Below, in pieces: positions 1 through 8,568 of a stretch of 39,487 nt of DNA (the stretch's first letter is position 1; each line of letters begins with the position of its first letter). Source of the DNA: Granulicatella balaenopterae (GTDB taxonomy: Bacteria; Bacillota; Bacilli; Lactobacillales; Aerococcaceae). Under the pieces are notes generated by a model. It was given only the letters and a program-made list of their open reading frames with translations. It was not told the DNA's origin and made no database searches. The DNA lies in NCBI RefSeq assembly GCF_900111135.1, contig NZ_FOGF01000019.1:1-39487 (forward strand), read 5' to 3'. A program made the position numbers and the translations under genes.

Positions 1-208
1 ATTTACGGTATCTCTTTGTACGTAAAAGTTGGTCATAATTCTTTCTTATCAGACTAACAAGCTCATTACCTGCTTTGCGTATCTTATCAGAAAGGTTTAC
101 AACTTTAAGTACATCAGAATAAGGCATATCGGTCTCAACGACCAAAATATGCCTGTCAGAAAGTTTATGATATTTTTTCAGAATTTTGTTGTATTCTTTG
201 TCAATCAT
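1..208 (-). CDS. Partial TnpB-like mobile-element protein (N-terminus only)
   Basis: A minus-strand frame opens with ATG at 208 and runs off the left edge; 69 residues are visible, beginning MIDKEYNKIL. GAGGAG at 219-224 is a good ribosome binding site 10 nt upstream. The basic stretch with LSDKIRKAGNEL and the ending RTKRYRK resemble, from memory, the N-terminus of Firmicute TnpB-like RNA-guided nucleases of IS200/IS605-type elements that follow a short ribbon-helix-helix ORF. Such a short ORF sits just upstream here (232-330). The catalytic RuvC part would be outside the window, so the call rests on N-terminal resemblance and context; another mobile-element protein remains possible. Confidence 0.42.
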   Translation of the reverse strand, partial: MIDKEYNKILKKYHKLSDRHILVVETDMPYSDVLKVVNLSDKIRKAGNELVSLIRKNYDQLLRTKRYRK

Positions 209-231
209 GGCTTTTCTACTCCTCAATATAC

Positions 232-330
232 TTAATTACTGTAAATACATGCAAGGTTTTCAAGTTCCTTTTTCCACTCGGCTGGGATGGAAATATGGAT
301 TTGTATGTTATCTTTTTTAGGTCGTGCCAT
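232..330 (-). CDS. Short ribbon-helix-helix-like peptide, probably truncated
   Basis: A 32-residue frame begins ATG at 330 (MARPKKDNIQIHISIP) and stops at 232, 23 nt before the TnpB-like start codon. The IQIHISIPAEW segment looks like the DNA-contacting beta strand of a ribbon-helix-helix (CopG-like) protein, followed by one helix (KKELENLA). The second helix expected for a complete fold of 45-60 residues is missing, so the gene has probably been shortened by a stop or deletion. AAAGGGA lies 9 nt upstream of ATG 330; an in-frame ATG at 339 sits too close to it. A strong promoter precedes it. Its likely role is control of the adjacent mobile-element gene. Confidence 0.45.
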   Translation of the reverse strand: MARPKKDNIQIHISIPAEWKKELENLACIYSN

Positions 331-356
331 TATGGCCATTCCCTTTCTATATATAT

Positions 357-385
357 TATATATGTTTATTATCTGCTATTGTCAA
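357..385 (-). promoter_or_regulatory. Sigma-A-type promoter for the small ORF and TnpB-like gene
   Basis: On the minus strand TTGACA (380-385) is followed after 17 nt by TATATA (357-362); TATAAT at 355-360 gives a 19-nt alternative. It directs transcription toward the left edge. Confidence 0.55.
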
Positions 386-406
386 GTAAAGAGAAGCCGC
401 TTTCAT

Positions 407-426
407 CCCACACGCAAGCATATGGG
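407..426 (-). repeat. Imperfect palindrome, possible transposon end structure
   Basis: On the minus strand CCCATATGC and GCGTGTGGG face each other over a 2-nt gap and pair completely if G-U wobbles are allowed (about 8 bp with a 4-nt loop). GCGGC motifs flank it on both sides. Sub-terminal imperfect palindromes of this kind mark IS200/IS605 ends, and this one lies just upstream of the TnpB-like promoter. That role is an inference. Confidence 0.35.
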
Positions 427-479
427 TTTTCGCCGCAAATTTATAACTGTTGCTAATCCCTTCCTAAAGCTATCTTTCG

Positions 480-496
480 TTCCTAATAGTTAGGAA
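480..496. repeat. Perfect 7-bp inverted repeat
   Basis: TTCCTAA (480-486) and TTAGGAA (490-496) are separated by TAG. No T-tract follows on either side, so it is not a clear terminator. It may belong to the boundary of the mobile element or be an operator. Confidence 0.4.
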
Positions 497-535
497 AGAA
501 TTATGTTATTAGTCTAAGTCTAACAAGTTTCCGAA

Positions 536-568
536 ACAAAATAAATACTCCCAAGAAAGTTTTGGGAG
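536..568. terminator. Intrinsic terminator with reused flank
   Basis: CTCCCAA (548-554) pairs with TTGGGAG (562-568); on the plus strand CGTTTTTATT follows, on the minus strand TATTTATTTTG follows. The 19-nt flank and arm ACAAAATAAATACTCCCAA (536-554) recurs exactly at 4510-4528 in the terminator after the malic enzyme gene. Confidence 0.6.
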
Positions 569-595
569 CGTTTTTATTGGTGATACGTTGACGAA

Positions 596-636
596 AAAAC
601 GACTGATTATAGTAATATACTATAAACAGTCGTTTT
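596..636 (-). terminator. Terminator of the oleate hydratase gene
   Basis: AAAACGACTG (596-605) pairs with CAGTCGTTTT (627-636), continued inward by TTATAGTA and TACTATAA. On the minus strand the stem is followed by TTTTTT. It lies 65 nt past the stop codon of the gene at 702-2471. Confidence 0.8.
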
Positions 637-701
637 CTAGGTAAATTTTTATTTGTTGGTTTTAAAGCTCAACCTCACTCATACCAGTTCATGAAGTGCT
701 A

Positions 702-2471
702 TCAAATCAATTGATTATCCATTAACATTTCGTGAATGGTTGTTCCTTCTATTTTTTTGAGAGCTGCTTTGAGTGCCAATCTTTGTGATAATGGAAGTGA
801 CATTTCAGTAATCTTTCGGCCATCAAGTAAATGATGAGTTACTTGTAATAAGATGCGAATATCGTATTGAGAGGCAAATACTTCAGGCACTCCCCGATCT
901 AGTTCTAATAAGGTATAGACAGCTTCCATTGCCGTACGTACAGCATATTCAGTGGTAAATACCGTATCATTTGGTGTTTCTACATGTTCGCCAATAAAAG
1001 CAAAGTTCTTAGCATTATCTACTACCACTTTCGGACGATCATCAACATTACGAACCATGAAATAACTAGTTACATATGGCATCATACAAGGAATTGTGAC
1101 AGCGTGATTTTTAGCTAAATCATCAATTTTTGATACTGGTACACCAATATGGTATAACCATTCTTGACAGATTTCTTCACCGGTACATTCAGCCATTGTT
1201 TTTTTGATATAATCGCCCTTTTCATTAGAAAATAATCCATATACCCACGCAACAATTTCATTAGGTTTTTGTACTTTGAAATGCGGTTGACGGCTAACAG
1301 TCCAACTCATAAGCCATGAAGAATCTTTAGCTGTTATTGGTCCACCTGTTACAATCTTGCCATTATATGGGTCACGTCCAGTTAATTTTTCAATATATTT
1401 AGGGATTTCACGATCAATACAAGTAATCGTAGCTGATTCCCAATTTGAGCCTGATACATCACCATAAAATTTCTTAGGATTCCCAAATTCTTTACTTTGA
1501 TGTGCAATATTTTCCCATAATTGCCATGAAGCACCAATCCCTTCTGGTACAACTGCTGGATGAGTCTGGTCACCAAAGCCACTTTGGTCAGTATTAGACC
1601 CCAAAGTAATGAATGCTAAATCTTTTTCTCCTAATACGATGGATTGTTTATCGTCAGCTTGTTGATAGACTATACGGGTTGCTCGTTTTTTAGCACCTTC
1701 TAAATTAAATTCTACATTAGTCACCGTTGCATCATAAATAAATTGAACCCCTTTTTGTTGTAAATAATGTTGAAGTGGTAAAATTAATGATTCATATTGA
1801 TTATATGTTGTGAATTTCAAGCAAGAGATATCCGTAATTTTATGTGCGTGGTGAATATATCTTGTTAGATAGCGACGCATTTCGATTGCACTATGCCATT
1901 CTTCAAAAGCAAACATCGTACGCCAAAAAGTCCAAAAATTCGATTCAAAAAAGTCTTTTGTAAAAACATCGGTAATTTTTTTATCATTCAAATCTTTTTC
2001 TGGAGTCATTACTAATTCTGCGAGTTCTAAGACGGCTTTATCTGATAATCCAAATTTGTGTAATGTATGCGCATCACGCCCTTGCTTTTCGGTCACACGA
2101 ATAGGTGAACTACTTGGATCGTCCATATTTAAATAATAAAATTCATCTAATACTGTTTGATCAGGATTTTTAAGGGATGGAATTGAACGATATAAGTCCC
2201 ATAAACATTCAAAATGGTCTTCCATTTCACGCCCACCACGAATGATATAACCTAATTTTTCATCTTTAATCCCATCGCAACCGCCACCTGCTAACGGTAA
2301 TTCTTCTAAGATAGTAATATTCTCACCAGGCATTTGGCCATCTCGAATCAGAAAAGCTGCTGTCGCTAAACCTGCTAGACCGCCACCAACAATATATGCC
2401 TGATACTCCTCAATTGCTTCAGGTTTTCTTGCCTTCGCAAAAGCTGCATAGTTACCATTTGTATAAAACAT
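702..2471 (-). CDS. ohyA: Oleate hydratase (myosin-cross-reactive antigen family)
   Basis: FAD-dependent enzyme that adds water to the cis-9 double bond of unsaturated fatty acids such as oleate to give 10-hydroxy fatty acids; a cytosolic or peripheral membrane activity linked to detoxification of host fatty acids. The 589 residues match the usual family length. The N-terminus (MFYTNGNYAAFAKARKP) and the dinucleotide-binding loop IVGGGLAGLA at 27-36 are family hallmarks, followed by RGGREMEDHFECLWDLYRSI. The variant GGGCDG replaces the usual GGSLDG near residue 65. The start is set by AGGGGG 8 nt upstream. It is transcribed alone and ends in a strong terminator. A TetR gene lies immediately upstream on the same strand and may control it. 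Confidence 0.93.
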   Translation of the reverse strand: MFYTNGNYAAFAKARKPEAIEEYQAYIVGGGLAGLATAAFLIRDGQMPGENITILEELPLAGGGCDGIKDEKLGYIIRGGREMEDHFECLWDLYRSIPSLKNPDQTVLDEFYYLNMDDPSSSPIRVTEKQGRDAHTLHKFGLSDKAVLELAELVMTPEKDLNDKKITDVFTKDFFESNFWTFWRTMFAFEEWHSAIEMRRYLTRYIHHAHKITDISCLKFTTYNQYESLILPLQHYLQQKGVQFIYDATVTNVEFNLEGAKKRATRIVYQQADDKQSIVLGEKDLAFITLGSNTDQSGFGDQTHPAVVPEGIGASWQLWENIAHQSKEFGNPKKFYGDVSGSNWESATITCIDREIPKYIEKLTGRDPYNGKIVTGGPITAKDSSWLMSWTVSRQPHFKVQKPNEIVAWVYGLFSNEKGDYIKKTMAECTGEEICQEWLYHIGVPVSKIDDLAKNHAVTIPCMMPYVTSYFMVRNVDDRPKVVVDNAKNFAFIGEHVETPNDTVFTTEYAVRTAMEAVYTLLELDRGVPEVFASQYDIRILLQVTHHLLDGRKITEMSLPLSQRLALKAALKKIEGTTIHEMLMDNQLI

Positions 2472-2487
2472 ACTTTTTCCCCCTATC

Positions 2488-2571
2488 TTTTTACACTATT
2501 ATTTTCTTTACGATTTTATTATATCATTTAGGAAAAAAATGTAACTTAACAAACCATAAGGAGTGTAAAAA
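2488..2571 (-). promoter_or_regulatory. ohyA promoter region with inverted repeat
   Basis: A minus-strand -10 TATAAT is at 2518-2523; no good -35 at 17 nt is visible (TTACAT lies at 15 nt). TTTTTACAC at 2488-2496 and GTGTAAAAA at 2563-2571 are exact inverted copies flanking the promoter. They could be paired half-sites for the adjacent TetR protein, although the 66-bp spacing would need looping or two separate sites. Confidence 0.4.
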
Positions 2572-2575
2572 TTCA

Positions 2576-2601
2576 TTTGACAAGGGAGGTTATTTGTCAA
2601 A
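2576..2601 (-). terminator. Hairpin overlapping the TetR stop codon
   Basis: TTTGACAA (2576-2583) and TTGTCAAA (2594-2601) form an 8-bp stem that includes the TetR stop codon (2597-2599) and is followed on the minus strand by TGAATTTTT. It is a weak terminator at best and might equally be an operator. Confidence 0.45.
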
Positions 2602-3166
2602 AGATTGATAGATTAATCTGCTGGAATTTTAGTAGGGCTTTTTTAAAATCACCTTCAATCATAAAATTAACTTTTTCAGCAACTTCTACGGGAGGTTCGT
2701 GCATATTTTTTCGAATCCATTCTAAAGTAATCGCATTAATTGCTAAGGTGTAAAAGTTAGCAATATAAGCGCATTGTTCATCAGTAACCGTTAACCCCTT
2801 TGATTCATGTTCCACTACTTGGATAATATATTGATATAAGACCCGATTCATAAATACTTCAACATATTCTCTTTGCACAGACTGATAGGTATTCATAATA
2901 ATATTCTGATTCTTTTTAGCCCATTCCATTAAGTGAATATATCCCATTTGCCATGTATCAATATCGGTATAAGCCATTAATGCTTTATCTGTTTCTTCCA
3001 TAAAAAACCATTCAACCATATCATATATATCATCAAAGTAGTAATAAAAAGCCTGCCTTGAAACACCACACTTTTGCGCTATATCGGTAACGGTAATCTC
3101 GTTTAATTCTTTACTTTTAAGCATTTCAAGCAATGTATTCGTAAAAATCTGCTTCATATTTGACAT
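2597..3166 (-). CDS. TetR/AcrR-family transcriptional regulator (DhaS-like)
   Basis: A 189-residue protein with an N-terminal TetR helix-turn-helix: ITVTDIAQKCGVSRQAFYYYF at about residues 24-44, then a helical C-terminal domain of the dihydroxyacetone-kinase-regulator (DhaS) type. I chose ATG at 3166 (MSNMKQIF), 7 nt after AGTAGG; a GTG at 3184 would add six residues but lacks a clear site. It begins 22 nt after the stop of the PTS permease gene and lies 125 nt upstream of ohyA, all on the minus strand. It may repress ohyA, the permease or both; the sequence does not decide. Effector unknown, perhaps a fatty acid if ohyA is the target. Confidence 0.82.
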   Translation of the reverse strand: MSNMKQIFTNTLLEMLKSKELNEITVTDIAQKCGVSRQAFYYYFDDIYDMVEWFFMEETDKALMAYTDIDTWQMGYIHLMEWAKKNQNIIMNTYQSVQREYVEVFMNRVLYQYIIQVVEHESKGLTVTDEQCAYIANFYTLAINAITLEWIRKNMHEPPVEVAEKVNFMIEGDFKKALLKFQQINLSIF

Positions 3167-3187
3167 AGTAGTACCTACTTTCACTGT

Positions 3188-4456
3188 TTATTCTTCTTTC
3201 AAATATTGTCTATCTAACGCCTTTACAAATGGATAATAGACTAGACATCCGAGCGCTAGCTGAACGATTTGGCATAAACCACCCTTAATACTTGCGGTTG
3301 CTAACCAACCGGAAAAGAAAATCGGCGTGGTCCACGGAATTGAGACGCCGATTGTATAAGGAACTAAGCCTAACTTCATTGCGCTTGCTGCTAATGTAAC
3401 ATTCATCACCGGTACCATGACAAATGGAATCATTATCAAAGGATTCAAAACAATTGGTACACCAAAAATCACCATTTCATTAATGCCAAAAATACCTGGC
3501 AAGAGACTGATTTTAGCAACTTGTTTGAGACGTTGGGATTTAGCGCTTGTAAATAAGACGATGACTAATGCCAAAGTACTGCCCCCTCCACCAAAATTAC
3601 CAAAATAAGCACTAAAGGCACCGGTGTAGATATTGGGTAGCGGCTGTCCTGCTTGATAGGCAGTTAGGTTTTCAACTGTTTGCGCTAGGTGAATCGGCCC
3701 GAAAATAGTGTCGGTAATCGCTGGACCCGTGATACCAAAGAACCAGAAGAGACTCGACAAGAATTGATAGATTGGTTCAAATAAAGCCGTCCGACCAAGA
3801 GCTAAGAGTGGCGCTTGCAGTAAGTTGTGGCTGATTTCTGCTAAATCGTGATAAGGCGTTACCGCTAATAGCTGACGCAAAACTAAAAAGCTGACTAAAC
3901 AGATACCAGATGGAATGAGATCGGTCACTGAATGAGCGACTCCCGGTGGAATCCCCGGCTTGAGTGTGAGTTGCCAACGTTTTTTCGTTGTGTAACTTAA
4001 TAATTCAACTGAAGACAATCCGCAGAGCATCGCCATAAAAAGACTATTGCTATTGAGTTGACTGATAGAAAAGCCGATAAATGCCTCGCCTGCTTGATTG
4101 GTATAATCAGGATGAACTTGCTGGGACATGAGCAAAAAGACAACTACCGCTAAGGTTGCACCCGTAAAAGGATCAATCTTCTTCTCGCGACTATAAGCAT
4201 ACCCTACACCAAATGCAGCCAGTAAAGCAATCACGCCATATGTTGCTTGAATCAATGGTGTAAAAAAATCTTGCCAATTTTGGGAAAAGATTTGCGCCAT
4301 CAATTCGGCATATCCCGGCACTGGGAAATCTCTAATAATAATCAATAATGATGTCACGATTAATAATGGTGTACAAGCCGCAAAACCATCACGTAAAGCA
4401 AGTAATACTGGTTGGCGACTAGTTTTTTCGGCAATTTTTTCTAAGACTTGATGCAT
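3188..4456 (-). CDS. PTS sugar permease EIIC, cellobiose/lactose (CelB-LicC) family
   Basis: Integral membrane EIIC of 423 residues that would transport and help phosphorylate a beta-glucoside or related disaccharide. About ten hydrophobic segments are visible. Family motifs are FGGGGSTLAL and GIFGINEMVIFGVPIVLNP; the second normally reads INEP, so a Met replaces a usually conserved Pro. The frame is open to 4528, but ATG 4456 (MHQVLEKI) is preceded by AGGAGGGG at 4461-4468, so I start there. No EIIA or EIIB gene is adjacent, hence it must use subunits encoded elsewhere. The TetR gene follows after 22 nt and is probably co-transcribed. Confidence 0.88.
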   Translation of the reverse strand: MHQVLEKIAEKTSRQPVLLALRDGFAACTPLLIVTSLLIIIRDFPVPGYAELMAQIFSQNWQDFFTPLIQATYGVIALLAAFGVGYAYSREKKIDPFTGATLAVVVFLLMSQQVHPDYTNQAGEAFIGFSISQLNSNSLFMAMLCGLSSVELLSYTTKKRWQLTLKPGIPPGVAHSVTDLIPSGICLVSFLVLRQLLAVTPYHDLAEISHNLLQAPLLALGRTALFEPIYQFLSSLFWFFGITGPAITDTIFGPIHLAQTVENLTAYQAGQPLPNIYTGAFSAYFGNFGGGGSTLALVIVLFTSAKSQRLKQVAKISLLPGIFGINEMVIFGVPIVLNPLIMIPFVMVPVMNVTLAASAMKLGLVPYTIGVSIPWTTPIFFSGWLATASIKGGLCQIVQLALGCLVYYPFVKALDRQYLKEE

Positions 4457-4509
4457 GTGACCCCTCCTTTTTGATAAGGCTTTCAAGATTATTGTAGCAA
4501 GCTTTTTCG

Positions 4510-4546
4510 ACAAAATAAATACTCCCAAACAAATTTATTTGGGAGT
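4510..4546 (-). terminator. Terminator of the aspA-fumC-malic enzyme operon
   Basis: ACTCCCAAA (4521-4529) pairs perfectly with TTTGGGAGT (4538-4546); on the minus strand ATTTATTTTG follows. It lies 33 nt after the malic enzyme stop codon and separates that operon from the EIIC gene. Its outer arm and tail are a 19-nt copy of 536-554. Confidence 0.7.
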
Positions 4547-4578
4547 AAATGGTTTTATTGAATATTGTCATCTAAGGT

Positions 4579-5730
4579 CTATTCTACCACGGCATCGGCT
4601 ACGGCTTTGGCAACAACTCCTGCGACTTCTTTATTCAGTGGTGAGACGATAATATTGTCACTCGCCAATTCTTCATCTGGTATCATACTAGCAATGGCGT
4701 GGGATGCGGCAATCTTCATCTCATTGGTAATCGCTGTGGCACGTGCAGCTAAAGCTCCTTTGAATAATCCTGGGAAGACTAAGACATTATTAATCTGATT
4801 TGAAAAGTCTGAGCGTCCTGTTCCAACGACACTAGCCCCAGCTTCTAAAGCGATGTCTGGCATAATTTCTGGGACGGGATTAGCTAGAGCAAAGATAATC
4901 CCATTATTCATTGATTGCACCATTTCAGGCGTTACGAGATTTGGACGTGAGACACCAATAAAGACATCAGCATCTATTAAGGCATCTTTTAGGAGACCGG
5001 TTTTTTCGTCTTGATTTGTGACTGCCAACATTTCTTTTTGGGCTGATGTTAAATGTGGATCCTCAGCTGAAATAATGCCATTGATATCACATAGAGTAAT
5101 ATTGCCGAAATTCATTTTGATTAGGTGTTTGGCAATCGCTATTCCGGCTGCTCCTGCTCCATTGATGACGATTTGTAAGTCGCCCATACTTTTACCGGTT
5201 ACTTTAATGGCATTTAATAGTGCAGCTGCTACAACAATTGCGGTACCGTGCTGATCATCATGAAAAATTGGGATATCGCAGACTTCTTTTAGACGGCGCT
5301 CAATTTCAAAGCAACGTGGCGCTGAAATATCTTCTAAGTTAATGCCACCGAAACTTTTTGAAATTAGCTGAATGGTACGTACGATTTCATCGGTATCTTG
5401 CGTATCTAGACAAATCGGAAAGGCATCAACATCAGCGAATTCTTTAAATAGCGCACATTTACCTTCCATAACTGGCATACTGGCAGCTGGTCCGATATCG
5501 CCTAATCCTAATACGGCACTGCCATCTGTAATCACGGCTACTAAATTATTTTTACGAGTTAATTGGTAAGCTTGTTCGGGATCTTTTTCAATTACACGGC
5601 AAGGTTCAGCAACGCCTGGGCTATAATAGACGGCTAAATCTTCTTTGGTTGTAATCTTAGCACGCGAGATTACTTCAATCTTTCCATGAGCTTCTTTGTG
5701 TAATTCTAGGGCTTTTTGATAAATATCCAT
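4579..5730 (-). CDS. Malic enzyme (malate dehydrogenase, oxaloacetate-decarboxylating)
   Basis: Converts malate to pyruvate and CO2 with reduction of NAD(P). The 383 residues fit the short bacterial class. Visible elements: VYYSPGVA with the catalytic Tyr at 36, [10 protein letters not shown] with Lys 91, the metal-binding FHDDQHGT at 157-163, and the nucleotide-binding GAGAAG at 191-196. AGGAGG lies 8 nt before the start. It begins 12 nt after fumC and is the last gene of an aspA-fumC-mae operon, so it completes a route from aspartate to pyruvate. The cofactor preference cannot be read with certainty. Confidence 0.92.
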   Translation of the reverse strand: MDIYQKALELHKEAHGKIEVISRAKITTKEDLAVYYSPGVAEPCRVIEKDPEQAYQLTRKNNLVAVITDGSAVLGLGDIGPAASMPVMEGKCALFKEFADVDAFPICLDTQDTDEIVRTIQLISKSFGGINLEDISAPRCFEIERRLKEVCDIPIFHDDQHGTAIVVAAALLNAIKVTGKSMGDLQIVINGAGAAGIAIAKHLIKMNFGNITLCDINGIISAEDPHLTSAQKEMLAVTNQDEKTGLLKDALIDADVFIGVSRPNLVTPEMVQSMNNGIIFALANPVPEIMPDIALEAGASVVGTGRSDFSNQINNVLVFPGLFKGALAARATAITNEMKIAASHAIASMIPDEELASDNIIVSPLNKEVAGVVAKAVADAVVE

Positions 5731-5742
5731 CTACTTTTCCTC

Positions 5743-7107
5743 CTAAATCATCTGTTCTGGTTGGCAAATTTGTTCGAATTCTTCGGCAGTTAGGACATTT
5801 TGTGCTAAGCAGGCTTCTTTTAAAGTAAGTCCTTGTTGGTGGGCGTACTTTGCTACTTGTGCTGCTTTTTCATAGCCAATTGTTGGGCTAAGGCAAGTCA
5901 CTAACATTAGCGAATTCTGTAAATTTTCCGTCATTTTCGTTGGATTGGCGTCAATCCCTGTGACGCAATGCTGGTTGAATGAATGCATACCATCTGACAA
6001 TAGACGAATCGACTGCATCATATTGTGAATTAAGAGTGGCATATAGACATTCAATTGGAAATTCCCCTGTGAAGCTGCAATCGTAATCGCAGTATCATTG
6101 GCCATCACTTGAACAGCAAGCATGGTTAGTGCCTCACATTGGGTTGGATTGACTTTACCAGGCATAATGGAAGATCCCGGTTCGTTAGCCGGAATAACTA
6201 TCTCGCCAATACCGCATCTTGGGCCACTCGCTAAAAAGCGAATATCATTAGCAATCTTCATCAGACTAGTTGCCAAGACTTTTAAGCTACTATGCGCAAA
6301 AGCAACACTATCCTTACTACTTAAAGCTTGAAATTTATTAGGTGCTGGCTTGTATGGTGTAGCGGTTAATTGGGCAATTTTGCGACAGATGACTTGGTCG
6401 AAATCTTCTGGTGCATTAATTCCCGTACCAACTGCCGTACCGCCAAGTGCTAATTGGTATAAATGCTTGGAACTTTCAATGATCATTTGTTGAGCTTCTT
6501 CTAACATTGCTCTCCAAGCACTCACTTCTTGACCAAATGTTAAGGGCGTTGCATCTTGTAAATGGGTGCGACCAATTTTAATGATGCTTTGGTATTTAGT
6601 TTCTAATTGCTTAAAACTTTTCATAAGCGCTTCAAGTTCTGGTAATAATTGCTGGTTAATGGCACTTAATGAGGCAATATGCATGGCTGATGGGAAGGTG
6701 TCATTGGAACTTTGCGACATATTAACATCATCATTTGGGTGCAAGACTTTTGCGCCAGCTAGTTGATTGGCTCGATTAGCAATTACTTCATTAACATTCA
6801 TGTTCGTTTGCGTACCGCTACCTGTTTGCCAGACTGATAGTGGGAATGCTTCATCATGTTGTCCCACAAGAATCTCGTCAGCAACTTGGGTGATAAGATT
6901 GGCTTTTTCTGGTGACAACTTACCACATTCAAGATTGGCTAGTGCGGCTGCTTTTTTGATTAAGGCCAAAGCATAAGCGACTGCTAACGGCATTTTTTCG
7001 CTACTAATTTGAAAGTTTTTAAAGCTTCTTTGGGTTTGTGCGCCCCATAATGCATCGGCTGGGACTTGGACTTTTCCTAATGAATCCTGTTCTATTCTAT
7101 ATTCCAT
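5743..7107 (-). CDS. fumC: Class II fumarate hydratase
   Basis: Interconverts fumarate and malate in the cytosol without an iron-sulfur cluster. Length 454 residues, typical for FumC. Features are the ALWGAQTQRSFKNF start of the fumarase/aspartase superfamily, GSGTQTNMNVNEV, GRTHLQDATPLTFGQE and the signature GSSIMPGKVNPTQCEAL. A GAGGTG ribosome binding site precedes ATG 7107. It lies 16 nt after aspA and 12 nt before the malic enzyme gene. In an organism that probably lacks a full citric acid cycle, its job here is most simply to pass aspartase-derived fumarate on to malate. Confidence 0.95.
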   Translation of the reverse strand: MEYRIEQDSLGKVQVPADALWGAQTQRSFKNFQISSEKMPLAVAYALALIKKAAALANLECGKLSPEKANLITQVADEILVGQHDEAFPLSVWQTGSGTQTNMNVNEVIANRANQLAGAKVLHPNDDVNMSQSSNDTFPSAMHIASLSAINQQLLPELEALMKSFKQLETKYQSIIKIGRTHLQDATPLTFGQEVSAWRAMLEEAQQMIIESSKHLYQLALGGTAVGTGINAPEDFDQVICRKIAQLTATPYKPAPNKFQALSSKDSVAFAHSSLKVLATSLMKIANDIRFLASGPRCGIGEIVIPANEPGSSIMPGKVNPTQCEALTMLAVQVMANDTAITIAASQGNFQLNVYMPLLIHNMMQSIRLLSDGMHSFNQHCVTGIDANPTKMTENLQNSLMLVTCLSPTIGYEKAAQVAKYAHQQGLTLKEACLAQNVLTAEEFEQICQPEQMI

Positions 7108-7123
7108 TCATTACACCTCACTA

Positions 7124-8536
7124 TTATTTCGTTAATAATTGCTTGCCTGAAATTCCAGGTCTGGTCATTGTTTCTGGATTTAAGATGATGTCGATTGATT
7201 CTGTTGATAATAAGTTTTCACGCTTAATTAAGCTCTTAACAGTTGCACCAGTATAGATAGCTTCTTTGGCGATGTCAGCTGCTTTTTGATAGCCAATATG
7301 TGGGCATAATGCAGTAATAATCCCAACACTATGTTCAACTAACTGCTGGCAACGTGTTTGATTGGCTAGAATGCCGACAATACAATTATGGTTAAAGGTA
7401 TTAATCGCATTCGTTAAGGTACTAATTGATTCAAATAATTTATAGAAAATAATTGGTTCAAAGGCATTTAATTCTAACTGGCCTGATTCGACTGCAAGGC
7501 TAATTGTGGTATCATTGCCCATAATATTAAAAGCTACTTGATTGACAACTTCTGGGATGACGGGATTGACTTTTCCGGGCATAATTGACGAACCATTTTG
7601 TTTAGCAGGTAAAGTAATTTCACCAAATCCTGTTTTGGGTCCTGATGACATTAGGCGTAAATCATTTGCCACTTTTGATAGAGAAATTGCGCTACTTTTA
7701 ACGATTGCTGAAGCCATTGTAAAAATATCTAAGTTTTGAGTAGCATCCACTAAATCAACGGCTTGTACTAATGGCAATTCAGTTAATTCAGCAAGGATTG
7801 GTACGACTTCTTTCACATACTCTTCATCGGCATTAATCCCTGTCCCAATCGCTGTCCCACCTAAGTTCACAACCATTAATTCTTGACGAATATATTCCAA
7901 ACGCTTAATATCACGTTCAACAGCTGAAGCATAAGCAGCAAATTCTTGACCCAAACGAATTGGCACAGCATCCTGCATTTGTGTTCTACCCATTTTTAAA
8001 ATGTCTTTAAATTCAATTGCTTTTAATTCCAATGTCTGTTGAATAGCTTTTAACTCAACGATTAAATCATCAATTAAGAAAATAGTCGCAATTTTACCAG
8101 CTGTTGGAATGACATCATTAGTAGATTGGCCATAGTTTACGTGGTCGTTCGGATGTAGGTATTGGTACTGACCTTTTTCATGACCTAATAATTCAAGACC
8201 ACGATTGGCGATGACTTCATTTGCGTTCATATTCATTGACGTCCCCGCCCCACCTTGGATTGGATCAACAATGAACCATTCATGTAATTCACCTGACAAA
8301 ATCTCATCACAAGCTTCTGTTATCGCTTTCATTTTTTTGTTATCTAATAAACCTACTTTAGCATTTGTCATTGCCGATGCTTTTTTTACATAGGCTAAGG
8401 CGTTAATCATTTGGTCATTAATGGTACGACCTGAAATTTTAAAGTTTTCAAAAGCACGTAAGGTTTGCACGCCATAATAGGCTTGTTGGTCAATATTTTT
8501 TTCACCGATTGAGTCGGCTTCGATACGGTTTAACAT
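7124..8536 (-). CDS. aspA: Aspartate ammonia-lyase (aspartase)
   Basis: Deaminates L-aspartate to fumarate and ammonia. The protein has 470 residues from ATG 8536 (MLNRIEADSIGEKNI); GGGGGG at 8544-8549 is the ribosome binding site, so the longer open frame to 8551 is not used. Motifs: YYGVQTLRAFENF, GGAGTSMNMNANEV, GRTQMQDAVPIRLGQE and the signature GSSIMPGKVNPVIPEVV, where the residues after the NP distinguish it from its paralogue FumC. It is the first gene of the operon with fumC and the malic enzyme, driven by a strong promoter at 8569-8597 and divergent from a LysR gene. Confidence 0.95.
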   Translation of the reverse strand: MLNRIEADSIGEKNIDQQAYYGVQTLRAFENFKISGRTINDQMINALAYVKKASAMTNAKVGLLDNKKMKAITEACDEILSGELHEWFIVDPIQGGAGTSMNMNANEVIANRGLELLGHEKGQYQYLHPNDHVNYGQSTNDVIPTAGKIATIFLIDDLIVELKAIQQTLELKAIEFKDILKMGRTQMQDAVPIRLGQEFAAYASAVERDIKRLEYIRQELMVVNLGGTAIGTGINADEEYVKEVVPILAELTELPLVQAVDLVDATQNLDIFTMASAIVKSSAISLSKVANDLRLMSSGPKTGFGEITLPAKQNGSSIMPGKVNPVIPEVVNQVAFNIMGNDTTISLAVESGQLELNAFEPIIFYKLFESISTLTNAINTFNHNCIVGILANQTRCQQLVEHSVGIITALCPHIGYQKAADIAKEAIYTGATVKSLIKRENLLSTESIDIILNPETMTRPGISGKQLLTK

Positions 8537-8568
8537 TTGTATTCCCCCCATTTTCTCTTTACATCTTC

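Noticed and set aside
29-493. Two plus-strand frames of 68 codons near the left edge
   Set aside because: They are antisense to the minus-strand TnpB-like and small ORFs, which have a promoter and ribosome binding sites; the plus-strand frames have neither.
2396-2608. Plus-strand 70-codon frame over the ohyA start
   Set aside because: It overlaps the 5' end and promoter of ohyA in antisense and has no ribosome binding site.
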